Assembly: GCA_029976805.1 (NCBI GenBank)
Contig: JAPOLY010000033.1
Span: 1-32,711, forward strand
Direction of reading: 5' to 3'
Source of the DNA: a bacterium
Lineage (GTDB): Bacteria; Planctomycetota; UBA8108; UBA1146
Length of the DNA: 32,711 nt
Of the stretch, positions 1 to 7,176 are shown piece after piece; position 1 is the first letter of the stretch; every line of letters begins with the position of its first letter. Below the pieces are notes generated by a model. It saw only the letters and a list, made by a program, of their open reading frames with translations, was not told the DNA's origin and ran no database searches. Both the position numbers and the translations under genes were made by a program.

Positions 1-847
1 CGTCGGACAGCACTTCTTCAGGCTTTTCGTTTCCTGCTTCGTTTCCTGCTTCGTTTCCGGCTTCGTTTCCGGCTTCGTTTCCGGCCTCGTTTCCGGCCTC
101 GTTTCCTGCTTCGTTCCCTGTTTCGCTTTGCTGAACAAATGTGGCCAGGATCTGGTCCACCTGCTCCACGTCTTCAAACCCGGCGTAGCTCAGAATCCTC
201 TCCTTGTGATACGACTTGACCAGAGGCGAATACCAGGCTCCTCCCGCCAGGAAAATGGTACACAAGGCCAACAGGGACAACCTGCGCTTGCTCATCTGGG
301 CAACCCAGACCATTGCAATCACGGTTGGCACCAGAATCATCGCCGTCCCCACGTCTGGCTGGGCAACGATCAACAGGAAGGGGATCGCCGCACAACCCAA
401 AATCGACAGGACATGCTTCCAGCGGGATTGGCGCAGCCCACCTCTCAGCAGTGTCGCCATCATCAGGACAGTGGAGATCTTCACCATCTCCGATGGCTGA
501 AACTGGAATCCGGGCAAACGAATCCAGCGAACCACGCCACCGACCGCCATTTTGTAGAGTAACAGCCCAACCAACAACGCCACTGTGGCCCCAAAAAAGA
601 TGGGGGCGACCCTCTCAATGGTTCTTGGAGAAAGGCAGGAGATCCCCAGCATTGTTACCAAACCGAGAATGACCTTTTTCAACTGACTCTGCGTGTAAGG
701 CCCAGGAAACGATGAAGTCATGTTGTCTGCGGCACTGTGGACAAATACCAGCCCGATCAACAAAAGCAGTAGTACCGTCAACAGGACCAGCAATGCTGCT
801 CCCGCCCAACCGCCAAACAGAATACTGATCACTCTTTGACGATCCAT
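1..847 (-). CDS. rodA: Rod-shape SEDS peptidoglycan glycosyltransferase RodA (3' end outside window)
   Basis: RodA polymerises lipid II into glycan strands for cell elongation, working with the transpeptidase PBP2 encoded just upstream. The ATG at 847 shares its A with the TGA of the PBP2 gene, so the two are coupled. The 282 codons inside the window show hydrophobic membrane spans from residue 10 onward, the family motif FQPSE (116-120), the motif QPDVGTAM (163-170), and KERILSY (215-221), which matches the KxYQxxR region before the large extracytoplasmic loop. Residues 243-274 are eight tandem four-residue units, (A/T)GNE, followed by KPEEVLSD at the window edge. In ordinary RodA this loop continues directly into a DPLGxGY-type segment, so the repeat is an insertion. 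The catalytic Asp region and last helices lie beyond position 1. FtsW is the alternative, but the mre/PBP2 operon argues for RodA. Confidence 0.93.
   Translation of the reverse strand, partial: MDRQRVISILFGGWAGAALLVLLTVLLLLLIGLVFVHSAADNMTSSFPGPYTQSQLKKVILGLVTMLGISCLSPRTIERVAPIFFGATVALLVGLLLYKMAVGGVVRWIRLPGFQFQPSEMVKISTVLMMATLLRGGLRQSRWKHVLSILGCAAIPFLLIVAQPDVGTAMILVPTVIAMVWVAQMSKRRLSLLALCTIFLAGGAWYSPLVKSYHKERILSYAGFEDVEQVDQILATFVQQSETGNEAGNEAGNEAGNEAGNEAGNEAGNEAGNEKPEEVLSD
26..121. repeat. 12-bp tandem repeat (8 units) inside rodA
   Basis: Eight back-to-back 12-bp units start at 26, 38, 50, 62, 74, 86, 98 and 110. The plus-strand consensus is TTCGTTTCCKGC; the last unit (110-121) is the most diverged. 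On the coding (minus) strand each unit encodes Ala-Gly-Asn-Glu, with Thr replacing Ala in the first translated unit. Differences between units are mostly synonymous (GCA/GCC, GAA/GAG), so copies are old enough to have drifted but the peptide is kept. A unit length of 12 preserves the reading frame on gain or loss. Confidence 0.95.
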
Positions 848-3018
848 CACGACCCGAAACGCCTTCCCCGGTTAACCTCAAGCCACTCAAGCAATTGTTC
901 AATCACCGGTGCAGTGGAAGCCCCGGATCCGGGCTGATGTTGAAGCACAACCGCAAAAGCGATCTCCGGATCTTCGGCAGGAGCAAATCCCATCATCCAC
1001 GCGTGACGATTGTTTGCTTTTTTGAACTTGACGGTTCCCGTTTTGACAGCGGCATTCCAGTTTTTCAGCCGACTCTTGCGAGCAGTTCCGTTGATTGCCG
1101 CCTGTTTCATTCCCTTGGTCACAACGTTGAAATGCCGTGCTTGCAGCCTCAAGGGTGACTCAGGACTCTTCAGGGAACGTTCTGTCGCCGGAGCCTCCGG
1201 ATCCATAAATATGGAAAGGGGAATTCGGTCTCCCCGCCGGGCAATCAGGAGTGCGGCATTGGCGATTTGCAGGGGGGTCAATTCAAAACCGCGACCAATC
1301 GCACTTCCAACAGGGTTTTTAGTGGGTTCGACACCGAGTCCCTCAAAAGGAAGGTATTCCGAACTGCCGGGATGGGGCAATAGCACAGGATCCCACAATC
1401 CAAACTGTCGCCCCCCTGAAATCAGTCGCTCAAGTCCCAGTCTGTTACCCACTTCATTAAAGTAGACATTGCAGGATTTGGAGATGGCTTCCTCAATACC
1501 AATTTCGCCATAAAGATGATTGCGACACGTGTTACTTCCAGGGTTACTGGGATCGAACACTCCCTGACATAAAATCTTGTCTTCCGGAAGAACCACGCCT
1601 TCAGAGAATCCAATAAGGGCGACGATCGGCTTGAATGTCGAGCCAGGATCGACGGAGTGCCTGATCGAGAAGTCTGAAAAATAATTATCGTTTTGTGAAA
1701 GTTTCCGGTATCGATCCGCGTCCTTGTAAACATTTAGATCCAACTGGGGCAGCGAAGACAACCCGAGGACTTCGCCACTCTTGACATCCAGCACTACCAA
1801 TGCAGCCCTCTTGTAATCGGGGACTGATAGCCCCTGACTCATGAAGTTGGCTTCAAAGGCGTCTCTCAACCACTCAATCCCCGCCTGCGAGAGTTCCGCA
1901 TCGATCGTCAACTGAACATTTTCACCGCGGGTCGCCTCGATCAACTCACCGGGTCCACCAATGGGGCGGCGACGGGCATCCACGGTGCGAATCTGGGCAC
2001 CGGGAGTTCCCCGCAAGCTCTCTTCCAAATAGCCCTCAAGCCCAGACCGGCCTACCTGATCAGCACTGTGGTGGGCGACTTTCCGAAGCGACTGAATCGT
2101 TCGAAGGTCTTTCAGGCGAAGGTGATCGATGATGAATTCCTCATTCTTTTCCCACTGATCTTTTTTTTCCTTCGTCACCACACCCGTACGTCCCAATAGC
2201 TTGCTCAACAAAGGCTGAAGTGGTTGTTCCCGGTTTTGCACTTCTTCCAGATAAAGCCCCGGCCACTTTTCCGGGTTCAGGGTGATTTTAATGACGAGAT
2301 CCGGATTCAAACCTGTCAGTAGCAAGTGCCTCTTGCGGCGAAACATCCAATCCCGGGTCGCCATCGAAATTTGTTTATCCTGAACTTTCTCATAAGCCTT
2401 GGAAACTCGTTCCCACAACTCATCGGGAGTCCACCGCTGGTCCTCCATGGCCAAACGACGAATTGCCATTTCTCCTGCGAATAATTTCATCGGATCGAGC
2501 AGGAGCGTCATCCCATCACCGGACTTCTGAATCCGTACTCCTGGATAGTTCTCGGGCCTGCGTCGTATGATTCGGTCAATCCTTGCACCCGTGGCAGGAT
2601 CGATTCTTTTCAGCCACGGAACCTCCAAAGGTGTCAATCCCTGTGCAATCTGCATACGAAAGCGGGAGCGAACCTGTTCCAGGGAGTTATGGAACGCTTC
2701 CTCATCCCAGGGGTACAGACCATCGGGAGCAGAACTCAGAATCGATTCGATCCTGCGGGCAACCCAGCGTACCGGTTCCAACTCTGACAGAAGAAAGGTC
2801 ACTCGAATTTCAGGTATGGAACGGGCAAGGGTTACTCCATATCGATCAGAAATCTCTCCCCGAGGTCCGGGAGAATAGAGGACCGAGCGATGCATCGTGG
2901 CCGCTTTTACCGAATATTGGCGCCATTCGATATATTGCAGGCGATAAAGACGCAATCCGATGACGGTTGCGAAGGTCAGAAAAACAAAAGCCAGAAAGAG
3001 AATGCGCGATCGTTGCAA
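847..3018 (-). CDS. mrdA: Penicillin-binding protein 2, class B transpeptidase of the elongasome
   Basis: This inner-membrane DD-transpeptidase cross-links peptidoglycan and activates RodA. Numbered from the TTG at 3018 (723 aa), a membrane anchor covers about 4-24. The class B dimerisation-domain motif RGEISDRYG lies at 53-61. The transpeptidase domain holds all three active-site motifs: STFK with the nucleophile Ser460, SCN (515-517) and KTGT (659-662). It is longer than the roughly 630 residues typical of PBP2, with the extra length in the N-terminal region at about 95-320. The start is uncertain: a TTG at 3042 directly abuts the mreD stop but has no Shine-Dalgarno, while the TTG at 3018 has AAAGG seven bases upstream (3026-3030). 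The gene ends in a TGATG overlap with rodA. Function is certain; only the start is in doubt. Confidence 0.95.
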   Translation of the reverse strand: MQRSRILFLAFVFLTFATVIGLRLYRLQYIEWRQYSVKAATMHRSVLYSPGPRGEISDRYGVTLARSIPEIRVTFLLSELEPVRWVARRIESILSSAPDGLYPWDEEAFHNSLEQVRSRFRMQIAQGLTPLEVPWLKRIDPATGARIDRIIRRRPENYPGVRIQKSGDGMTLLLDPMKLFAGEMAIRRLAMEDQRWTPDELWERVSKAYEKVQDKQISMATRDWMFRRKRHLLLTGLNPDLVIKITLNPEKWPGLYLEEVQNREQPLQPLLSKLLGRTGVVTKEKKDQWEKNEEFIIDHLRLKDLRTIQSLRKVAHHSADQVGRSGLEGYLEESLRGTPGAQIRTVDARRRPIGGPGELIEATRGENVQLTIDAELSQAGIEWLRDAFEANFMSQGLSVPDYKRAALVVLDVKSGEVLGLSSLPQLDLNVYKDADRYRKLSQNDNYFSDFSIRHSVDPGSTFKPIVALIGFSEGVVLPEDKILCQGVFDPSNPGSNTCRNHLYGEIGIEEAISKSCNVYFNEVGNRLGLERLISGGRQFGLWDPVLLPHPGSSEYLPFEGLGVEPTKNPVGSAIGRGFELTPLQIANAALLIARRGDRIPLSIFMDPEAPATERSLKSPESPLRLQARHFNVVTKGMKQAAINGTARKSRLKNWNAAVKTGTVKFKKANNRHAWMMGFAPAEDPEIAFAVVLQHQPGSGASTAPVIEQLLEWLEVNRGRRFGS

Positions 3019-3042
3019 ACTGCTACCTTTCTGGGCCCTCAA

Positions 3043-3525
3043 TCATTGGGGATAGCGTGCACTTTTCAGCAAGGGACGGGTCAAATCCAAAAGGGGAAAC
3101 AGCACTGCCGCTACAATAAGTGCCAGCAGGCCGTCCGCAAAGAACCCTTGAAATCCGCGGCTCAGATGAGATGCCACCAGCCACTGACTCAGATTTCCGG
3201 CAGTGAGTAATGCCAGAGTGACGATCCCCAGTCTCCGCCAACGATCAAAGGGAGAAATCCCCATGCGAATGACACGAATCACCAGAACCACCACCAGCAA
3301 CGGAGCCATCACCTCCAGAGGGGTCGCGACAGACCCTGTCAGCCGATACACGGATAGGCCAAAAACGACCGCGAGAATTCGCGGCCAGCGATCAGCGAGA
3401 CTGATCCAGGCCAGAAAAACAAGGGCGGGATCCGCAACCAGAACAGCAGGTCCCAACAAGGACCCGTAGGCGTCAGAAGTCAGTAGCGCAAGAAACAACA
3501 ACAGGAACAGTGCCGGCAGCTTCAT
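3043..3525 (-). CDS. mreD: Rod shape-determining membrane protein MreD
   Basis: A 160-residue, almost wholly hydrophobic protein, the usual size for MreD, the multi-span inner-membrane partner of MreC in the elongasome. About five or six predicted membrane segments are visible, including one at about 4-22 and one near the C-terminus ending LLDLTRPLLK. Sequence conservation in MreD is weak everywhere, so the call rests on size, topology and position between mreC and the PBP2 gene. Its ATG overlaps the mreC stop as ATGA. Its TGA stop is in the same frame as the following PBP2 gene, with no base between stop and the first possible TTG start. Confidence 0.85.
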   Translation of the reverse strand: MKLPALFLLLFLALLTSDAYGSLLGPAVLVADPALVFLAWISLADRWPRILAVVFGLSVYRLTGSVATPLEVMAPLLVVVLVIRVIRMGISPFDRWRRLGIVTLALLTAGNLSQWLVASHLSRGFQGFFADGLLALIVAAVLFPLLDLTRPLLKSARYPQ

Positions 3526-4223
3526 CGGGAGGAACCGGTCTTAATGGGCAGAAAAACGATGACCTCTTGGGCAAGGCCCAGAGTCAACGGCAGAAGGATT
3601 TTCGAATTCTGAATCGGGGTCCGCGGTTCAACCACTGCACCCAAGTAGACACCCGCTGGAAATATCCCGCCCGATCCGTCGGTAAAAAGCCGTTCATCCA
3701 GAGAAAACGTCATCGGATCGAGGCGCATTTTCAAACGAGCGACCTGTGGAAACAGGGAACCACTCAAAATCCCGCGGGATCCGTCTTCGTCGACAAAAGG
3801 AGTCACAAATCCGGCGTCGTCCGCCAACTGAACGCGGCTCCAGCCATCTCCGGAATCAACAATCCTGCCCACAATTCCAGATTCACTGACAACACCCAAT
3901 CCGGATCGCAGTCCACTTTCCACTCCACGATCCAAAAGCGCTGAACTTCGGGTGGGGGAACGATCGGTCACAGGAGTCAGGGAAGCGGGCACCAGTTCAT
4001 AGTTATTCGCCAGGGGCAACCAGCGATCAATCAACTGCTGCCGTGTAAGAGCGGCGTAGGATTCAGTCTTCTGGATTTCAAAGTCCTGAACGATCTGATC
4101 CACATACCGTTTCTCCATGGAATTGTGGCGACCAGACCGAAAGAGTGGATCCAGACCATAGGCGACGAGTGTCAGCACGAGCCAACACCCGACTGCCCAA
4201 TATGCCGACTGGAGAGGTTTCAC
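3522..4223 (-). CDS. mreC: Rod shape-determining protein MreC
   Basis: MreC is a bitopic protein whose periplasmic part scaffolds PBP2 and RodA. The 233 residues show an N-terminal membrane anchor at about 8-24, a short helical stretch, and the conserved beta-domain. This begins with the motif LLDRGVESGLRSGLGVVS and continues GIVGRIVD and WSRVQLADD, matching the family's pattern of Gly-Val-x-x-Gly-Met followed by Gly-Leu-Val-Gly. It is short for the family (often 280-370 residues), mainly because the coiled-coil between anchor and beta-domain is brief. The GTG start at 4223 is supported by GGAG four bases upstream. The gap from mreB is 20 bases and the gene overlaps mreD by ATGA. Confidence 0.92.
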   Translation of the reverse strand: MKPLQSAYWAVGCWLVLTLVAYGLDPLFRSGRHNSMEKRYVDQIVQDFEIQKTESYAALTRQQLIDRWLPLANNYELVPASLTPVTDRSPTRSSALLDRGVESGLRSGLGVVSESGIVGRIVDSGDGWSRVQLADDAGFVTPFVDEDGSRGILSGSLFPQVARLKMRLDPMTFSLDERLFTDGSGGIFPAGVYLGAVVEPRTPIQNSKILLPLTLGLAQEVIVFLPIKTGSSR

Positions 4224-4243
4224 AGAACTCCGCTACTGACGCT

Positions 4244-5317
4244 CTACAGGTCGTCTTCGATGGAATCCAGAACGGAGGCGTATTCGTCCAGTCTTTCGAG
4301 GAAGATGGCGGTCCCCTGGGCCACGCAAGTCAGGGGATCATCCGCAACACGAACCGGCAATCCGGTCTCCTTGCGAATCAGTGCATCCAGTCCCCTCAAC
4401 AACACACCACCTCCACAGAGGACGATGCCCTGCTCAACGAGGTCAGCATGAAGTTCCGGCTCGGTCTTCTCGAGCGTCTCCTTGATGCCATTGACGATCT
4501 GCTGGCAGGGATCAACGAGGGCTTCGCGAATCTCTTCACTGGTGACATTGGCACAGCGAGGGAGATTACCGATCAAGTCACGTCCCTTGACTTCCATTTC
4601 CAGCTCTTGCTCAAGCTCGAAAGCGGAACCCAACTTGATCTTGATCTGCTCGGCGGTAAGTGGCCCGACGAGAATATTATAGTTCTTCTTCATGTACTGG
4701 ACGATCGCGTCGTCCATGTCGTCACCGGCAACACGCAAGGACACACTGGTCACCACGTCACTCAGTGAAAGAACCGCAATCTCGGTCGTACCACCTCCGA
4801 CGTCGACGACCATGCTCGCGATCGGGTCCTCAATCGGCAATCCCGCTCCGAGACCTGCAGCCCTGGGCTCTTCGACAAGGTAGACCTTGCGGGCACCGGC
4901 GCGCTCTGCACTGTTGTAAACAGCTCTCTTTTCAACAGCGGTAATACCACTGGGAACCGCAATCACGACTCGGGGGCTAAAGAAAAGCGAGTTCTCATTC
5001 ACCCGATTGATGAAGTATTTGAGCATCGCTTCGGTGATTTCAAAATCAGCGATCACTCCATCCTGAAGGGGGCGAATTGCTTCGATCGAATTGGGTGTAC
5101 GACCAAGCATCTCCTTGGCGACACGGCCCACGGCTTCGCCATCCAGAAGAACCTGATTGGTACCAGCCTTGACGGCAACGACCGATGGTTCACTGACGAC
5201 CACTCCCTGACCACTGACGCAAACAAGTGTGTTGGCAGTGCCCAAATCGATTCCGAGATCGGTGGAAAATTTACCCACAATCCGGTTCAGCATGTTGTTT
5301 GCGATGCGTAACACCAC
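4244..5317 (-). CDS. mreB: Actin-like cell-shape filament protein MreB
   Basis: MreB forms membrane-bound actin-like filaments that orient the elongation machinery. At 357 residues it is close to the family norm of about 345. It shows the phosphate-1 loop DLGIDLGTANTLV near residue 20, the phosphate-2 loop VVDVGGGTTEIAVLS in the middle, and the adenosine motif GIVLCGGGVLLRGL near the C-terminus. The start is GTG: GAGGG at 5321-5325 lies three bases from the GTG at 5317 and six from an adjacent in-frame GTG at 5314. An ATG at 5293 has no ribosome site, though it would give a more typical N-terminus. It is the first gene of the shape operon and has a 230-base leader region. Confidence 0.97.
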   Translation of the reverse strand: MVLRIANNMLNRIVGKFSTDLGIDLGTANTLVCVSGQGVVVSEPSVVAVKAGTNQVLLDGEAVGRVAKEMLGRTPNSIEAIRPLQDGVIADFEITEAMLKYFINRVNENSLFFSPRVVIAVPSGITAVEKRAVYNSAERAGARKVYLVEEPRAAGLGAGLPIEDPIASMVVDVGGGTTEIAVLSLSDVVTSVSLRVAGDDMDDAIVQYMKKNYNILVGPLTAEQIKIKLGSAFELEQELEMEVKGRDLIGNLPRCANVTSEEIREALVDPCQQIVNGIKETLEKTEPELHADLVEQGIVLCGGGVLLRGLDALIRKETGLPVRVADDPLTCVAQGTAIFLERLDEYASVLDSIEDDL

Positions 5318-5369
5318 ATTCCCTCTTCTCTTTTCACATCCCTGAAAGATGTGTCATTCCCCTGTAGCG

Positions 5370-5439
5370 CGCCCCAGAAAGAAAGCGGGGCGGCTGAATG
5401 CGGATCCGGAATCAGGGTCGACACCCTGCGGATCCTGCA
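5370..5439 (-). promoter_or_regulatory. Structured 5' leader of the mreB operon (two hairpins)
   Basis: Two inverted repeats lie between the candidate promoter and mreB. The first (5399-5439) nests CAGGGT/ACCCTG (5413-5418 with 5423-5428) inside GGATCC/GGATCC arms (5402-5407 with 5430-5435), extended by TGC/GCA. It would sit at the very 5' end of the transcript. The second pairs CGCCCC with GGGGCG (5370-5375 with 5387-5392). Neither matches a riboswitch I know. A role in mRNA stability or shape-gene control is inference. Confidence 0.4.
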
Positions 5440-5447
5440 GTCCAGAC

Positions 5448-5475
5448 ATATTAAGCAGGATTCCGGCTCTGTAAA
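5448..5475 (-). promoter_or_regulatory. Candidate sigma-70 promoter for mreB operon
   Basis: On the minus strand TTTACA (5470-5475) and TAATAT (5448-5453) are separated by 16 bases, close to the -35/-10 consensus. Transcription would begin near 5441, leaving a leader of about 124 bases before the mreB GTG. Identified by eye only. Confidence 0.4.
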
Positions 5476-5487
5476 AGTATCCACTCA

Positions 5488-5517
5488 AGAAAAATGGTGC
5501 GGCCCCGAATCGGGACC
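5488..5517 (-). terminator. Candidate intrinsic terminator after the 77-aa gene
   Basis: On the minus strand GGTCCC-GATTC-GGGGCC (5501-5517) forms a six-pair stem with one G-U, followed a few bases later by a run of five T (5490-5494). It lies 33 bases past the stop of the 77-residue gene and just before the mreB promoter candidate, so it would insulate the two operons. The gap between stem and T-run is longer than ideal. Confidence 0.4.
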
Positions 5518-5549
5518 ACACCACTGATCATTCCGAAAATGAAGAGGAA

Positions 5550-5783
5550 CTACTCGTCCATCTCCACGTCAGCGAACAGCTTGTCCGCACGATCCTGAGT
5601 CCTGTTCAACTCACGCTCCCACTTCTTGGCACTCTCGGTGGGGGAAGCCCCTGCAACAGAGAACTCCTTGAGACTCTTGCAAAGAAGAACGGAAGCGAAA
5701 ATCAAGCAGAATGCAGCCACACCCAGCAAACTGGTTCCCAGGGGGCTTGAATCCTTGCGCTCTACGATCGGCTGGTCATACAT
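5550..5783 (-). CDS. Small single-span membrane protein, function unknown
   Basis: A 77-residue protein I do not recognise. Residues 1-14 are polar, about 15-36 form one hydrophobic span (GTSLLGVAAFCLIFASVLL), and the remainder is highly charged and probably helical (ESAKKWERELNRTQDRADKL). The start ATG at 5783 has a strong AAGGGGGA ribosome site four bases upstream. It follows the coiled-coil protein gene by 14 bases on the same strand, so the pair are very likely co-transcribed. The charged tail could pair with the coiled coil of its neighbour, which is inference only. Confidence 0.75.
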   Translation of the reverse strand: MYDQPIVERKDSSPLGTSLLGVAAFCLIFASVLLCKSLKEFSVAGASPTESAKKWERELNRTQDRADKLFADVEMDE

Positions 5784-5797
5784 ACGATCCCCCTTTT

Positions 5798-6652
5798 TCA
5801 GCTGGTCAAACGAGTGGAGGCCTTGTTGCCGTCACTGATCTTGCGACCGGACTCCTCAAAGAGAATCGTGCAACCGGCCATATCGTCGAGAACCTTGGTC
5901 ACCTGGACTTTACCAATGAAGGTATTTCCGTCGTAAATGGTGAACTCATAGCCGACTTCCACGCCATCGTCCTTGCCCACGGAAAGAACCACGACACCCT
6001 CTTCAACTCCGACAACCATGCCGTCGATGGGAGGAGCGGTGGCGACACCGATGTCGGGAAGGCGAACTCCGGAGTCCACGATCCGGGAGATCAGAAGCTT
6101 CTGGTCATCGAAGTCGGCACGCAGAGCGGTCAACTCCTTATTCAGGGCTTCATTCTCCTGGCTCAGCTGCTCTTTGTCGAGAAGCGCGCGGTTACGCAGG
6201 CTTTCCGCAACCTTTTTGGCATTGGCAGCATCCTGGGCTTCGTCGTTGAGCTTGCTGATCTCCTCTTCAAGACGGGCAATGTTGCTGTCCTTGTCCTGAA
6301 GATGGGTGTCCTTTTGAGCGATACGGGATTCCAGATCGCTGATCTTGGTTCCGAGACTGGCTTTGTCCTTGCGGAGGTCACCATTCTCGTTTTGAAGAGT
6401 GTTCACCTGGGTGCCCAGCTGCTCTTTCTCTCTTTCGAGAGAGTCGACATTCGCCTGCTTCTGCAGGATCGTGCCGTTCAGCTGGCGCTTCATGGCTTCA
6501 GCCTTGGTCACATTGTCAGCCATTTCCTTTTGCGCGTCCTGAGCGACCTCTTTCCAGTTCTTCTGGGTCTTAAAGAGGGTCGCACTCACTCCGAGAAAAA
6601 AGAGTGCCAGGACGAGATTGATCACCACGAAAAACTTGGCGAGCCCGCTCAT
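5798..6652 (-). CDS. Membrane-anchored coiled-coil protein with MreC-like C-terminal domain
   Basis: The 284-residue protein starts with an uncleaved-looking membrane anchor at about 5-25 (FFVVINLVLALFFLGVSATL). A long coiled coil from about 30 to 195 follows, rich in Glu, Lys, Asn and Gln with heptad Leu. The compact beta-rich C-terminal domain spans about 205-284 and contains VVLSVGKDDGVEVGYEF and FIGKVQVTKVLDD. This order of anchor, coiled coil and a Gly-Val-x-x-Gly beta-domain is that of MreC. However, the domain lacks the exact MreC signature, and a true MreC is encoded 2 kb away. I recall similar proteins of unknown function in planctomycetes. GGAG precedes the ATG at 6652. A periplasmic scaffold role is inferred from architecture and location. 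Confidence 0.8.
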   Translation of the reverse strand: MSGLAKFFVVINLVLALFFLGVSATLFKTQKNWKEVAQDAQKEMADNVTKAEAMKRQLNGTILQKQANVDSLEREKEQLGTQVNTLQNENGDLRKDKASLGTKISDLESRIAQKDTHLQDKDSNIARLEEEISKLNDEAQDAANAKKVAESLRNRALLDKEQLSQENEALNKELTALRADFDDQKLLISRIVDSGVRLPDIGVATAPPIDGMVVGVEEGVVVLSVGKDDGVEVGYEFTIYDGNTFIGKVQVTKVLDDMAGCTILFEESGRKISDGNKASTRLTS

Positions 6653-6859
6653 CTCTTCTCCAGTTCCTTCCGGTCAAGTTCGGCCTGAGTGGATCAACGG
6701 ACAGCCCCACGCTGTGGAATCTCCAGTCAGCACGTCACTCGAACCAAGACAAATCAGCGATCATCTTTCGTCTCCCCGAGACGCGGCAAGAAATCGATTC
6801 GTGAATCCAACCGTGGATCCAACCTCAGCCAAGATGATCTCGTCATAATTTTAAGTGTC

Positions 6860-6881
6860 CGAACGGCCTCCAGGCCGTTCG
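6860..6881. repeat. 22-bp perfect palindrome, possible operator
   Basis: CGAACGGCCT and AGGCCGTTCG form ten complementary pairs around a two-base centre. No T-run follows on either strand, so it does not look like an intrinsic terminator. On the minus strand TAAAAT (6848-6853) lies six bases downstream and could be a -10 box for the coiled-coil gene. That would put the palindrome over the spacer and -35, a usual place for a repressor or activator site. The protein that would bind it is unknown. Confidence 0.5.
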
Positions 6882-7165
6882 CAAAGCTGTCAGAAAAACG
6901 TATCAGGAGAAACTCCGGAAACAGTCTTCCGACCTCGCAAGTTCACATTATCCACGAAACAGTTCGGTTCAAAACGGATCTGCTGGCGCGAATTTCAAAT
7001 CAAATGGGGAGCTCCGTTTCCGGAACCAAGGCCGCATCATAGCCTTGCCCATTACAGTGGTCAAGAAAGGCCACAGAAGCATATTCCACCAATTTTGCCC
7101 CCCAGAGGCTGCCTCAACTGCGGATCGGTGGCGATTTCCAACCCTCTCCCGTAGCATTTTTCCTG

Positions 7166-7172
7166 AAGGAGG
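7166..7172 (+). promoter_or_regulatory. Shine-Dalgarno fixing the TTG start of ribE
   Basis: AAGGAGG lies four bases before the TTG at 7177. It decides the start over a longer in-frame frame beginning at 7045, whose extra 44 residues have no counterpart in the family. Confidence 0.85.
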
Positions 7173-7176
7173 CCCG

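Larger units (their letters stand above)
6653..7176. other. Divergent intergenic region between coiled-coil gene and ribE
   Basis: About 520 bases with no convincing gene on either strand; the short frames here lack ribosome sites and family features. It must hold promoters for both directions. The one clear structure is a 22-bp perfect palindrome at 6860-6881, listed separately. I looked for an FMN riboswitch upstream of riboflavin synthase and did not find its conserved core. Confidence 0.6.

Noticed and set aside
26-121. CRISPR-like array
   Set aside because: The repeats are 12 bp, directly abutting without spacers, and stay in the rodA reading frame.
5711-6688. 325-codon plus-strand frame opposite the coiled-coil gene
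   Set aside because: Its Leu-rich translation is the antisense of a Glu/Lys/Gln coiled coil. The minus-strand frame has a good ribosome site, anchor and domain order.
6653-7176. FMN riboswitch expected upstream of riboflavin synthase
   Set aside because: The conserved FMN aptamer blocks are not visible anywhere in the 520-base region.
7045-7176. Longer riboflavin synthase starting at 7045
   Set aside because: The extra 44 residues match nothing in the family, and AAGGAGG places the start at the TTG at 7177.
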